This document shows, one piece after another, positions 1-6,256 of a stretch of DNA of 7,854 bases (its first letter is position 1; the number at the start of each line of letters is the position of its first letter). The DNA comes from Hyphomicrobiales bacterium (GTDB taxonomy: Bacteria > Pseudomonadota > Alphaproteobacteria > Rhizobiales > Rhizobiaceae), in the NCBI GenBank assembly GCA_011087745.1, contig JAALLB010000073.1:1-7854 (forward strand), in the 5' to 3' direction. The position numbers and the translations under genes were made by a program. Under the pieces are notes generated by a model. It ran no database searches and was not told the DNA's origin. It saw only the letters and a program-made list of their open reading frames with translations.

Positions 1-18
1 CATAAGGGTAATTCTCCT
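1..18 (-). promoter_or_regulatory. RBS and start codon of a gene leaving the left edge
   Basis: Read on the minus strand, positions 18-13 give AGGAGA, followed after 9 nt by ATG at 3-1. This is well-formed Shine-Dalgarno and start spacing, so a gene transcribed leftward probably begins here and lies outside the window. Only its start codon is visible, so nothing can be said of its product. It would be divergent from the cydB fragment, which would explain why no cydB coding sequence precedes position 57. Confidence 0.3.
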
Positions 19-59
19 AGAGTTTTACCCTCCGACAAACAAGGGGCGGTTCAGGTGAA

Positions 60-356
60 TTGTTTGTTTTTCTATTTTGGCAATTGGCACATTTGCCAGA
101 TCGCAATGACAGGTTTTCTTTGGTGCCATTTGCAGGCATTACCATGATCATGATTCTAGGGTTCTTTGGACTTGCCTATTCATTTTACCCATATGTAGTG
201 CCCGACCAAATGACGATCGATGAAGCAGCATCAGCACCTGAAAGCCTTTTGATCATTCTGGCAGGCACACTCTTTGTACTCCCGGTTATCATTGGTTATT
301 CAATATTTGCTTATAGGGTATTTGGTGGGAAGGCAGCTGAACTGAGATACGATTAA
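60..356 (+). pseudogene. cydB: 3' remnant of cytochrome bd ubiquinol oxidase subunit II (cydB)
   Basis: The 98-residue reading frame resembles the C-terminal quarter of CydB, the integral-membrane subunit of the cytochrome bd quinol oxidase. Features seen are a WxLxxLPDRND-like loop (residues 7-17), a membrane segment (about 24-46) ending in YPYVVP, a TIDEAA segment typical of the family (52-57), a last membrane segment (about 63-88), and the terminal YxVFxGK motif. Full CydB proteins run to about 330-380 residues. Upstream the frame meets stop codons at 3-5, 9-11 and 18-20, and none of the three frames in 1-59 resembles the expected preceding CydB sequence. The TTG at 60 is probably an internal Leu codon, not a true start, although an AGGTG precedes it by 4 nt. 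I infer a truncated leftover of a deletion or rearrangement. No cydA or cydX is visible. Confidence 0.7.
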
Positions 357-372
357 GTTACAAACCGTAATC

Positions 373-964
373 TTATTGTCTTTCATCAATTTGCAAACCT
401 GCTTGATATGCCTGCTCAAGCAGGCTCTTGCGGCGCTCTTCTGATCCCGTGGAGCCATATAAGAAGTGCGTGCGTTTATCCGTAAACCCGAAATAGCCAA
501 GTGTTCCTGTTTCCCAGATATTGATCATGGATTTCTCAATTTCCGCATGCGGCTCCCAGGTATCAGGATTTGCACCTGCCGGTATCAGTTGTATTGCTAT
601 TCGTGGTTTTTGAAGAGACTTATTATGATCATCCAATTGGTCATAGGCCCAACACCAAGACCATACTCTTTCCAGCCACCCTTTGAGCATAGCGGGCATG
701 CCAAACCAGAACAATGGAAACACCATGCAAACCGCATCGCACTTAATCAATGCGTGCCTGTTCTCTTAATATGTCGTCTGGTGCAGGTTGACCTTCATCT
801 GCTGCAATATCAGCCATTGACCAAGTTGGATCTAACTTTTCGAGATGTAAGTCAGCCAACTCGCAGGTATGTCCAGCCTCTATTACACCTTCCATAAAGC
901 GTTGTGCGGTCGCATGGCTTAAGGAATTAGAATTTGGATGGCTCAATACAACAAGTACATGCAT
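373..964 (-). pseudogene. NAD(P)H:quinone oxidoreductase-like flavoprotein, split by a frameshift
   Basis: Two overlapping minus-strand frames, 964-743 (73 residues) and 750-373, join into one flavodoxin-fold protein of about 196 residues, the usual size for the KefF/MdaB/YwrO group of FMN- or FAD-dependent NAD(P)H oxidoreductases. The N-terminal half starts with a beta strand and a SHPNSNSLSHA phosphate-loop-like segment (residues 8-18). The second half has the family block FPLFWFGMPAMLKGWLERVW followed by WAYD. Family sequence expects Arg-Ile-(Asp/Glu)-Lys-Cys-Asp-Ala at the join. One extra base (one of the two A residues at 745-746 of the plus strand) turns GAT-AAG into GAT-TAA and stops the first frame. 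There is no slippery heptamer, so I read this as a broken gene or a sequencing error. In the conserved YGWAY-like motif the Gly is Cys (SWCWAY). Its ATG is 2 nt past the metC stop, with GGAGG about 15 nt upstream inside metC, suggesting co-transcription. Confidence 0.75.
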
Positions 965-966
965 GG

Positions 967-2157
967 CTAGTTGAAGAAACCTCCAGCGCGAAGAGCCTGT
1001 TCGATATCTTCTTTCAAATCTGCAGGGTCTTCCAAACCAACATTCAAACGAACCAGAACTCCATCACCCGTTCCTTTAGCAATTTTACGGTCTGATAGAT
1101 TGACCAACACCGCAAGACTTTCATATCCAGCCCACGAATATCCTCGTCCAATTAAGTTTAGTGCATCATAAAATCGTGCAGCCTTCTCGATATCATCAGT
1201 TTTCAAAGTGAAACCAAACAGGCCTGTTGAACCCTTAAAGTCTCGTTTCCACAAGCCGTGTTGTGGATGTGAAGGCAGAGCAGGGTGCATCACTGTGGCA
1301 ACTGCTGGATGTTCTTCCAGCCATTTGGCCATTTCCAGTGCGTTCTTTTCGTGTTCCCGGATACGAACGCCCATCGAGCGCAAACCTCGAAGTGTTAAAT
1401 AGGAATCATCAGGGCTGGCACAACAACCCATCAAACTAAAGTGTGCATAAAGCTGTTTCCAGCACCGTTCATTTGCTGAAACTGAACCCATTACAAGATC
1501 AGAATGACCTGCCGGATACTTTGTAAGAGCATGAATCGAAATATCAACTCCGTGATCTAGAGGTTTGAAATACAAGGGAGTAGCCCAAGTATTATCGATC
1601 ATGACAATCGCATTTCGTTCATGAGCAGCTTTGCAGATTGCAGGAATATCCTGAATTTCAAATGTATTAGAACCCGGGGACTCTGTGAAAACAACCGATG
1701 TATTATCTTTGATTAAATCAGCAATGCCAGCACCAATTAGCGGATCATAATACTCAACATCAACGCCCATCCGTGTGAGTGTACGATCGCAAAATTCTCG
1801 TGTTGGACCATAGCAACTGTCGAGCACTAGAATATGATCGCCTGCACTTACGAACGCCAAAAGAGGAATCGTGATAGCCGCAAGACCCGATGGTACAAGA
1901 ATGGTTCCGACAGAACCTTCAAGGGCGTCAAGTGCTTCACACAGCGCATCCGTGGTCGGTGTTCCGCGTGTACCATAAGTATATTTCTGAGCCCGATTAC
2001 GCATCGTTTCATAATTGGGGTAAAGCACGGTTGATGCATGAACAACCGGCGGATTTACGAACCCATGATAATCCTCAGGGTGATTCCCCGAGTGGGTAAG
2101 TTTTGTATCAAGCTGATATGTTTTTTTCATTGAATTACCAGCCTCGTTGTCGCTCAT
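967..2157 (-). CDS. metC: Cystathionine beta-lyase, PLP-dependent
   Basis: This is a 396-residue cytoplasmic enzyme of the Cys/Met-metabolism PLP family. Cystathionine beta-lyase cleaves cystathionine to homocysteine, pyruvate and ammonia, the step before methionine synthesis. Visible landmarks are YGTRGTPT (61-68, cofactor phosphate contact from the partner subunit), SGLAA (90-94, phosphate-binding loop), ESPGS (159-163), IDNTWA with the pyridine-binding Asp188, the PLP lysine Lys213 in ALTKYPAGHSD, SWAGYESL (341-348), and the substrate-carboxylate Arg370 in VRLNVGLEDP. The many matches to E. coli MetC, including HPALP and GLWKRDF-like blocks, favour MetC over MetB or MetZ. The start at 2157 has AGGGA about 9 nt upstream. 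A second Met at residue 10 (2130) with its own GAGG is a reasonable alternative. It is divergent from aapJ and 2 nt ahead of the broken flavoprotein gene. Confidence 0.93.
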   Translation of the reverse strand: MSDNEAGNSMKKTYQLDTKLTHSGNHPEDYHGFVNPPVVHASTVLYPNYETMRNRAQKYTYGTRGTPTTDALCEALDALEGSVGTILVPSGLAAITIPLLAFVSAGDHILVLDSCYGPTREFCDRTLTRMGVDVEYYDPLIGAGIADLIKDNTSVVFTESPGSNTFEIQDIPAICKAAHERNAIVMIDNTWATPLYFKPLDHGVDISIHALTKYPAGHSDLVMGSVSANERCWKQLYAHFSLMGCCASPDDSYLTLRGLRSMGVRIREHEKNALEMAKWLEEHPAVATVMHPALPSHPQHGLWKRDFKGSTGLFGFTLKTDDIEKAARFYDALNLIGRGYSWAGYESLAVLVNLSDRKIAKGTGDGVLVRLNVGLEDPADLKEDIEQALRAGGFFN

Positions 2158-2304
2158 TATGAAATTCCCTACTAAAATGTTCGTATTTTTCGAGAGTTAC
2201 CCAAAACAGAAAAAATCCATTTTCGCAATAAAATGGTCGAAAATTCAAAGAATTTAACCCTAATTTCCGTTTTTTCTATAGTTATTTAGCCAATTTCTAG
2301 GTTG
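2158..2304. promoter_or_regulatory. metC-proximal half of the divergent control region
   Basis: This AT-rich stretch separates metC from the aap promoters and must contain the metC promoter, but no convincing -35/-10 pair with normal spacing could be placed on the minus strand. It contains an inverted repeat (2217-2236) and recurring TTTTCG/CGAAAA words at about 2187-2192, 2220-2225 and 2238-2243, which may be regulator sites. No SAM riboswitch-like pattern was recognised upstream of metC. Confidence 0.4.
2217..2236. promoter_or_regulatory. Inverted repeat, possible operator
   Basis: CCATTTT (2217-2223) and AAAATGG (2230-2236) form a perfect 7-bp inverted repeat around a 6-nt spacer, a 20-bp element of a size typical for a dimeric regulator. 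A second overlapping pair, TTTTCG (2220-2225) and CGAAAA (2238-2243), adds symmetry. It lies about 60 bp upstream of metC and about 70 bp upstream of the distal aap promoter, so it could serve either. The AT-rich context makes chance symmetry plausible and the regulator is unknown. Confidence 0.3.
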
Positions 2305-2334
2305 TTGACATGGTTTTCACAGGTTTCAGAAAAT
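2305..2334 (+). promoter_or_regulatory. Candidate distal promoter for aapJ
   Basis: A perfect -35 hexamer TTGACA (2305-2310) is followed after 18 nt by GAAAAT (2329-2334), a four-of-six match to the -10 consensus. The -10 is mediocre, so this may be a weak or activated second promoter upstream of the stronger candidate at 2342-2370. Confidence 0.35.
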
Positions 2335-2341
2335 TTTACCC

Positions 2342-2370
2342 TTGACGTAAACGCAACAATGCAATTGTAT
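2342..2370 (+). promoter_or_regulatory. Main candidate sigma70-type promoter of the aap operon
   Basis: The -35 element TTGACG (2342-2347) and the -10 element TTGTAT (2365-2370) are 17 nt apart, the ideal spacing. Transcription would start near 2377. That coincides with the first base of the 9-bp stem that opens the folded leader (2378), so promoter and RNA structure support each other. The resulting untranslated leader before aapJ would be about 130 nt. Confidence 0.6.
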
Positions 2371-2377
2371 ACGGTCA

Positions 2378-2443
2378 TTGGTTTTGGGGGAGAATTCCAC
2401 TTGTCGGAATGAGTTTGTACTTTCAAGCTCGGAACAAAACCAA
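2378..2443 (+). ncRNA. Candidate structured leader RNA, three-way junction
   Basis: Three helices nest in the transcript. P1 pairs TTGGTTTTG (2378-2386) with CAAAACCAA (2435-2443), 9 bp. P2 pairs ATTCC (2394-2398) with GGAAT (2406-2410), with loop 2399-2405. P3 pairs GAGTTTG (2411-2417) with CAAGCTC (2424-2430), 7 bp with one G-U, with loop 2418-2423. P2 and P3 abut directly, which allows coaxial stacking. Unpaired GGGGAGA (2387-2393) and GGAA (2431-2434) line the junction. The layout resembles a riboswitch aptamer ahead of an expression platform, but I cannot match it to a named riboswitch class. An amino acid or nitrogen-status ligand would fit the downstream genes; that is inference only. 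Confidence 0.4.
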
Positions 2444-2452
2444 ATTAATCGG

Positions 2453-2474
2453 CCCACAGCAAACAAGCTGTGGG
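2453..2474 (+). promoter_or_regulatory. Hairpin abutting the leader Shine-Dalgarno
   Basis: CCCACAGC (2453-2460) and GCTGTGGG (2467-2474) form a perfect 8-bp stem with loop AAACAA. The 3' arm supplies the first Gs of the strong Shine-Dalgarno GGGAGGA (2472-2478), so the hairpin partly sequesters it. No T-tract follows, so it is not a terminator. It could be a translational control element or an RNA-stabilising structure. Confidence 0.55.
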
Positions 2475-2484
2475 AGGAAACTAA

Positions 2485-2514
2485 ATGGGTAACAGAAAAG
2501 GCTGTTTTCTATGA
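2485..2514 (+). CDS. Nine-codon upstream ORF overlapping the aapJ start
   Basis: ATG at 2485 follows the best Shine-Dalgarno in the leader (GGGAGGA, ending 6 nt before it) and opens a frame reading MGNRKGCFL. Its TGA (2512-2514) overlaps the aapJ ATG (2511-2513) as ATGA, the classic geometry of translational coupling. The aapJ start has only AAAAGG (2496-2501), half buried in a hairpin. Ribosomes loaded at the strong site and ending at ATGA would open that hairpin and could re-initiate on aapJ. No run of a single amino acid suggests classical attenuation. It could be a chance ORF, but its placement is hard to ignore. Confidence 0.4.
   Translation: MGNRKGCFL
2494..2510 (+). promoter_or_regulatory. 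Small hairpin over the aapJ ribosome-binding site
   Basis: AGAAAA (2494-2499) and TTTTCT (2505-2510) pair perfectly across GGCTG. The AAAAGG motif that would be the aapJ Shine-Dalgarno lies in the 5' arm and loop, and the 3' arm ends one base before the aapJ ATG. The stem is weak (mostly A-T), so it would be easily melted by a ribosome translating the nine-codon upstream ORF. Confidence 0.4.
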
Positions 2515-3527
2515 AAAAAACTATCGTATCTGCGCTTGGTGCAGCTGCAATGAGCGTAACTGCGTTTGGTGCGTCCGCTGCAACTCTTGATGATGTAAAA
2601 GCCAAAGGCTTTGTACAGTGTGGCGTGAGCCAGGGGCTTCCTGGTTTCTCAAACCCAGACTCTGCTGGTAACTGGACAGGCATCGACGTTGATCTTTGCC
2701 GCGGTGTTGCTGCTGCAGTATTTGGCGACGCTTCTAAAGTGAAATACACACCTCTATCGGCTAAAGAGCGCTTTACAGCACTTCAGTCTGGTGAGATTGA
2801 TGTTCTTTCACGCAACACAACTTGGACTGCAACTCGTGACACAACTTTGGGTCTTAACTTTGCTGGCGTAAACTACTACGACGGTCAGGGCTTCATGGTT
2901 CGTAACGATCTTGGTGTTAAGTCTGCTCTTGAGCTTTCAGGAGCGTCTATTTGTACTAACACTGGTACAACAACAGAACTTAACGTTGCTGACTATTTCC
3001 GTGCCAACAAGCTTGAGTACGAAATTGTTGCATTCGAAAAAGCTGACGAAGTTGTTGCTGCATACGACGCCGGTCGTTGTGACGTTTACACAACTGACCA
3101 ATCAGGTTTGTATGCACAACGTTTGAAACTTACAAACCCTGCTGACCACACAGTTCTTCCAGAAATTATTTCTAAAGAGCCTCTAGGTCCTGTTGTTCGT
3201 CAAGGTGATGACCAATGGTTCAACCTTGTAAAGTGGACACATTTCGCAATGGTAAACGCTGAAGAGCTTGGCATTACTTCTGCAAATGCAGAAGAAATGA
3301 AAAACTCAGACAACCCTGCTATCAAGCGTGTTCTTGGTACAGAAGGTGAATTCGGCGCAGCACTTGGTGTTGGTAACGATTGGGCATTCAGCATTATTAG
3401 CCAAGTTGGTAACTATGCAGAAAGCTTCAACCGCAACGTAGGACCAGACACACCGCTAGCTATTTCTCGCGGCACAAATGACCTTTGGTCAAAAGGTGGT
3501 CTACAATACGCTCCGCCAATCCGCTAA
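2511..3527 (+). CDS. aapJ: General L-amino acid periplasmic binding protein AapJ/BztA
   Basis: This 338-residue type-3 solute-binding protein is the periplasmic receptor that hands amino acids to the AapQM permease. A signal peptide is clear: Lys2-Lys3, a hydrophobic stretch (4-20) and an ASA|A cleavage site after residue 23. The mature part shows the family signature GIDVDLCRGVAAAVFG (57-72), the ligand-contact block SRNTTWTATRD (100-110) and TTDQSGL with Asp196, where the family binds the alpha-amino group. Four cysteines (37, 63, 148, 190) could make two periplasmic disulfides. The length matches AapJ (about 340). Codon choice looks biased as in highly expressed genes. BztA (glutamate, glutamine, aspartate, asparagine) is the closest alternative name; substrate range cannot be read from sequence. 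Expression is likely set by the upstream promoters, structured leader and coupled short ORF, and boosted over aapQMP by the following hairpin. Confidence 0.95.
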   Translation: MKKTIVSALGAAAMSVTAFGASAATLDDVKAKGFVQCGVSQGLPGFSNPDSAGNWTGIDVDLCRGVAAAVFGDASKVKYTPLSAKERFTALQSGEIDVLSRNTTWTATRDTTLGLNFAGVNYYDGQGFMVRNDLGVKSALELSGASICTNTGTTTELNVADYFRANKLEYEIVAFEKADEVVAAYDAGRCDVYTTDQSGLYAQRLKLTNPADHTVLPEIISKEPLGPVVRQGDDQWFNLVKWTHFAMVNAEELGITSANAEEMKNSDNPAIKRVLGTEGEFGAALGVGNDWAFSIISQVGNYAESFNRNVGPDTPLAISRGTNDLWSKGGLQYAPPIR

Positions 3528-3543
3528 GGATTTGAAACATATT

Positions 3544-3575
3544 CAGGGCCAGTCAATTGACTGGCCCTGTTTTTT
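3544..3575 (+). terminator. Partial terminator or mRNA-stabilising hairpin after aapJ
   Basis: CAGGGCCAGTCAA (3544-3556) and TTGACTGGCCCTG (3557-3569) form a perfect 26-bp palindrome, in RNA a GC-rich stem of about 11 bp with a 4-nt loop, followed by six T residues (3570-3575). It has every mark of an intrinsic terminator and sits 17 nt after the aapJ stop. Since the permease and ATPase genes follow on the same strand without a clear promoter of their own, it probably lets only part of transcription through, or protects the aapJ message 3' end. Either gives the usual excess of binding protein over transporter. Confidence 0.85.
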
Positions 3576-3666
3576 ATAAGCGGCATTAGATCGTAAAAGA
3601 TAACAAGAATTCGCATTCCGTAGAGCGCAACAAATGCAGTTCCGGATATGCAACAGGTGAGGGACA
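3576..3666 (+). other. aapJ-aapQ spacer
   Basis: This is the rest of the 139-bp gap between aapJ and aapQ. It carries the aapQ ribosome-binding region (AGGTGAGGG, 3655-3663, close to the ATG at 3667). No promoter with acceptable spacing was found: TTGACT in the palindrome and TATAAG at 3575-3580 are only 12 nt apart. aapQMP therefore appear to depend on read-through. Confidence 0.5.
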
Positions 3667-4863
3667 ATGGCTGTAACAGATATGCCAAACGAAAACGAGA
3701 AGCCTAAAGTAAGGCTTCTGAACGACCCAAAATTTAGATCCATCATATTTCAAGCATTATTGGTCGCATTCCTTGTGTGGCTAGTTTGGGGAATGGTTTC
3801 AAATGCGGCCTTCAACCTGCAAAAGGCAGGTATTGCTTCAGGATTTGATTTTCTGGGAATAGCAGCCGGGTTCGGCCTCAATTTTTCACCCTTCCTTGAA
3901 TACAACTCGGACTCTACATTCCTGGATGTTTATTGGGTAGGACTTCAGAACACACTGGTTCTTGCAGTTATCGGCATTTTCTTTGCCACTATAATTGGAT
4001 TTCTAGTGGGTGTAGCGCGTCTTTCAAATAACTGGGTCATCAATAAAATGGCTTATGTTTATGTTGAAGTGCTGCGAAATATTCCATTATTGCTGCAAAT
4101 TTTCATCTGGTACAAAGGCGTTGGTGCTTTTCTACCTGCGAAGCGAAATCCAGCAGATCTGGGAATATTCGGACAGCTAAATGCTGCGGGTCTTTTTGCA
4201 CCAAAACCAGTTTATTCAGATGGTGCTGGTATGATACCTCTGGCTTTGCTTGCTGCAATTTTAATCACATTCTTCATCAGTGGCTGGGCAAAGAAGCGTC
4301 AAATCGCAACCGGTGAGCGTTTCCCAGTGTTCTGGACAGGACTGGGCCTGATTATCGGATTGCCATTACTAGCCTATTTCATATTTGGTCAACCAATTTC
4401 AGCAGAGTATCCAACCGTTGGTAACTTTGGTCCTAAAGGTGGTATGCAGGTAATTCCTGAGTTGATTGCCCTCATTCTGGCATTGTCTCTCTATACAGCT
4501 GCATTTATTGCGGAGGTTGTTCGGGCGGGAATTCTAGCGGTTAATAGGGGGCAGACAGAAGCATCCTATGCCCTTGGACTTCGTCCAGGTCAAACGCTTC
4601 GCTTGAACATTATTCCTCAGGCAATGCGAGTTATCATTCCGCCGCTAACCAGTCAGTATTTGAACCTTACCAAAAACTCATCTCTGGCCGTGGCTATTGC
4701 CTACCCGGATTTGACAGCGATTTTCGCGGGTACTGCCTTGAACCAAACAGGTCAGGCAGTTGAAATTCTTCTCATGACCATGCTGACCTATCTGGCAATT
4801 TCGCTGATAACGTCGATGTTTATGAATTGGTATAATTCAAAAATGTCATTGGTAGAGAGATAG
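3667..4863 (+). CDS. aapQ: General L-amino acid ABC transporter permease AapQ/BztB
   Basis: At 398 residues this matches the AapQ/BztB size (about 400) and belongs to the HisMQ-type permeases. It is an inner-membrane protein that with AapM forms the translocation pore. Hydrophobic helices are visible at about 25-45, 92-117, 186-206, 220-240, 262-290 and 365-387. A periplasmic-type insertion lies between helices (about 150-188), typical of this subfamily. The cytoplasmic EAA loop that docks on the ATPase reads EVVRAGILAVNRGQTEASYALGL-like (283-304), followed by IIPQAMRVIIPPLTSQYLNL. NTLVLAVIGI (95-104) is the usual start of the permease core. The start at 3667 has a close AGGTGAGGG. A later Met6 is possible but less favoured. 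aapM follows after 10 nt. Confidence 0.94.
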   Translation: MAVTDMPNENEKPKVRLLNDPKFRSIIFQALLVAFLVWLVWGMVSNAAFNLQKAGIASGFDFLGIAAGFGLNFSPFLEYNSDSTFLDVYWVGLQNTLVLAVIGIFFATIIGFLVGVARLSNNWVINKMAYVYVEVLRNIPLLLQIFIWYKGVGAFLPAKRNPADLGIFGQLNAAGLFAPKPVYSDGAGMIPLALLAAILITFFISGWAKKRQIATGERFPVFWTGLGLIIGLPLLAYFIFGQPISAEYPTVGNFGPKGGMQVIPELIALILALSLYTAAFIAEVVRAGILAVNRGQTEASYALGLRPGQTLRLNIIPQAMRVIIPPLTSQYLNLTKNSSLAVAIAYPDLTAIFAGTALNQTGQAVEILLMTMLTYLAISLITSMFMNWYNSKMSLVER

Positions 4864-4873
4864 GAAAGCGATC

Positions 4874-6244
4874 ATGGCTAATACAAAAAATGACGTAAGT
4901 TTCGTTCGCTCAGAAATGGTTCAGGCCGTTGCACCACCAAGTGGTGAAATTGGCGTGGCTGGTTGGATGAAAAAGAACCTGTTTTCATCAACATCAAACA
5001 CCATACTGACATTAATCGGTATGTATCTTCTGTATCTGGTTGTTCCAGGTACCTTGAGCTGGGGTGTATTTGATGCGGTTTGGTCTGGTGAAAATCGCTT
5101 GGCCTGTGCAACGGTTGCGCAGGGCGGTGAATTGCCGGATGGCTGGAAAGCTGCCTGTTGGCCTTATGTTGGCGCTTATTTCAAGCTCTTCATATATGGT
5201 CGTTATCCGGATGCAGAACTATGGCGCGTAAATCTTGTGCTGTTCATGTTCTTTGTTGGATTGGTACCACTTCTAATGCCTTCATTGCCATACAAGCGCG
5301 AAAACCTGATTTTTATGCTTGGTATTTTCCCGGTGGCATCATTTGTTTTGCTTTCTGGTGGCAACCTTTCTTTAAACGGTTTCTTACTTCCAGAAGCAAT
5401 CATGGCTCCATCAACATTCAAATTTTGGATTGATTTCATAATACTCAGCCTAATTGTTTGTGGTCTGGTTGGCGCCTACATGAAGGCAACTGAAACAGAC
5501 CCTAGGCAGGCGGTAACATTGGCTGCCATTGCAATGGCGGTGCTAGGTGTAATCCTGTTTGTCATGTCGGTAGATTTTGGCCTTGTGCCAGTTGAGACAT
5601 CTTTGTGGGGCGGGTTTGTTATGACACTGGTCATTGCGGTAACAGGTATTGTTGCAGCGCTGCCATTGGGAATACTGCTTGCTCTGGGACGTCGTTCGCA
5701 AATGCCGGCTGTTAGTTTGTTCAGTGTAATCTTCATTGAGTTCTGGCGCGGTATTCCGCTCATCACAGTTCTATTCATGTCATCTGTGATGTTGCCACTC
5801 TTCTTGCCGGATGGGGTAACCTTCGACAAATTGCTTCGTGCACTTATCGGTGTTGCGCTGTTCTCATCAGCATACATGGCTGAGGTAGTGCGTGGCGGTA
5901 TGCAGGCAATCCCTAAAGGTCAGTACGAAGGTGCGATGGCTGTTGGTCTAAACTACTGGCAGTCCATGCGGATGATCATTCTTCCGCAGGCATTGAAGAT
6001 TGTTATTCCTGGTATCGTGAATACATTTATTGGTCTGTTTAAGGACACAACGCTGGTTTCAATTATCGGTCTTTTGGATTTCTTGGGTATGATCAACCTG
6101 TCACACTCAGATTCAAACTGGGCGACACCCGTTCAAGCTATGACGAGTTATCTCTTCTGCGCATTAATATTTTTCATCTTCTGTTTTGCTATGGCGCGGT
6201 ACTCCGTGTTCATGGAAGACAGACTCAACACTTCTCATAGGTAG
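4874..6244 (+). CDS. aapM: General L-amino acid ABC transporter permease AapM/BztC, with an extra membrane segment
   Basis: This is the second inner-membrane permease of the complex. The N-terminal part has FVRSEMVQA (10-18), GWMKKNLF (30-37) and a helix near 42-60, then the conserved CATVAQGG...GWKAACWPYVGA region (78-101). The core has the EAA loop EVVRGGMQAIPKGQYEGAMAVGL-like (337-359), PQALKIVIPGIVNTFIGLFKD and a C-terminal RYSVFMEDRLNTSHR nearly identical to the family ending. It is 456 residues long, against about 384 for Rhizobium AapM and about 434 for Rhodobacter BztC as I recall them. The surplus maps mainly to about 163-234, between SGGN and FGLVPVETSLWGG, and contains two hydrophobic segments (about 183-202 and 213-232). 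AGGA lies 8 nt before the start. It begins 10 nt after aapQ and ends 12 nt before aapP. Confidence 0.93.
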   Translation: MANTKNDVSFVRSEMVQAVAPPSGEIGVAGWMKKNLFSSTSNTILTLIGMYLLYLVVPGTLSWGVFDAVWSGENRLACATVAQGGELPDGWKAACWPYVGAYFKLFIYGRYPDAELWRVNLVLFMFFVGLVPLLMPSLPYKRENLIFMLGIFPVASFVLLSGGNLSLNGFLLPEAIMAPSTFKFWIDFIILSLIVCGLVGAYMKATETDPRQAVTLAAIAMAVLGVILFVMSVDFGLVPVETSLWGGFVMTLVIAVTGIVAALPLGILLALGRRSQMPAVSLFSVIFIEFWRGIPLITVLFMSSVMLPLFLPDGVTFDKLLRALIGVALFSSAYMAEVVRGGMQAIPKGQYEGAMAVGLNYWQSMRMIILPQALKIVIPGIVNTFIGLFKDTTLVSIIGLLDFLGMINLSHSDSNWATPVQAMTSYLFCALIFFIFCFAMARYSVFMEDRLNTSHR

Positions 6245-6256
6245 GTAGAATAAATT

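Noticed and set aside
357..372. Terminator between the convergent cydB remnant and flavoprotein gene
   Set aside because: The short gap and its flanks show only imperfect, weak pairing and no T-tract after a stem.
743..750. Programmed ribosomal frameshift in the flavoprotein gene
   Set aside because: No slippery heptamer, no pause structure seen, and the family is not known for frameshifting.
466..897. 143-codon plus-strand frame
   Set aside because: It is antisense to the flavoprotein gene, has no family resemblance, and the minus-strand frames carry the recognisable motifs.
2158..2304. SAM-type riboswitch in the metC leader
   Set aside because: No recognisable SAM-I, SAM-II or SAH motif on the minus strand; the region is simply AT-rich.
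3557..3580. TTGACT plus TATAAG as a promoter for aapQ
   Set aside because: The spacing is only 12 nt and both elements lie in the terminator palindrome and its T-tract.
5476..5877. 133-codon minus-strand frame
   Set aside because: It is a shadow of aapM; its composition reflects the reverse complement of hydrophobic codons and it shows no motif.
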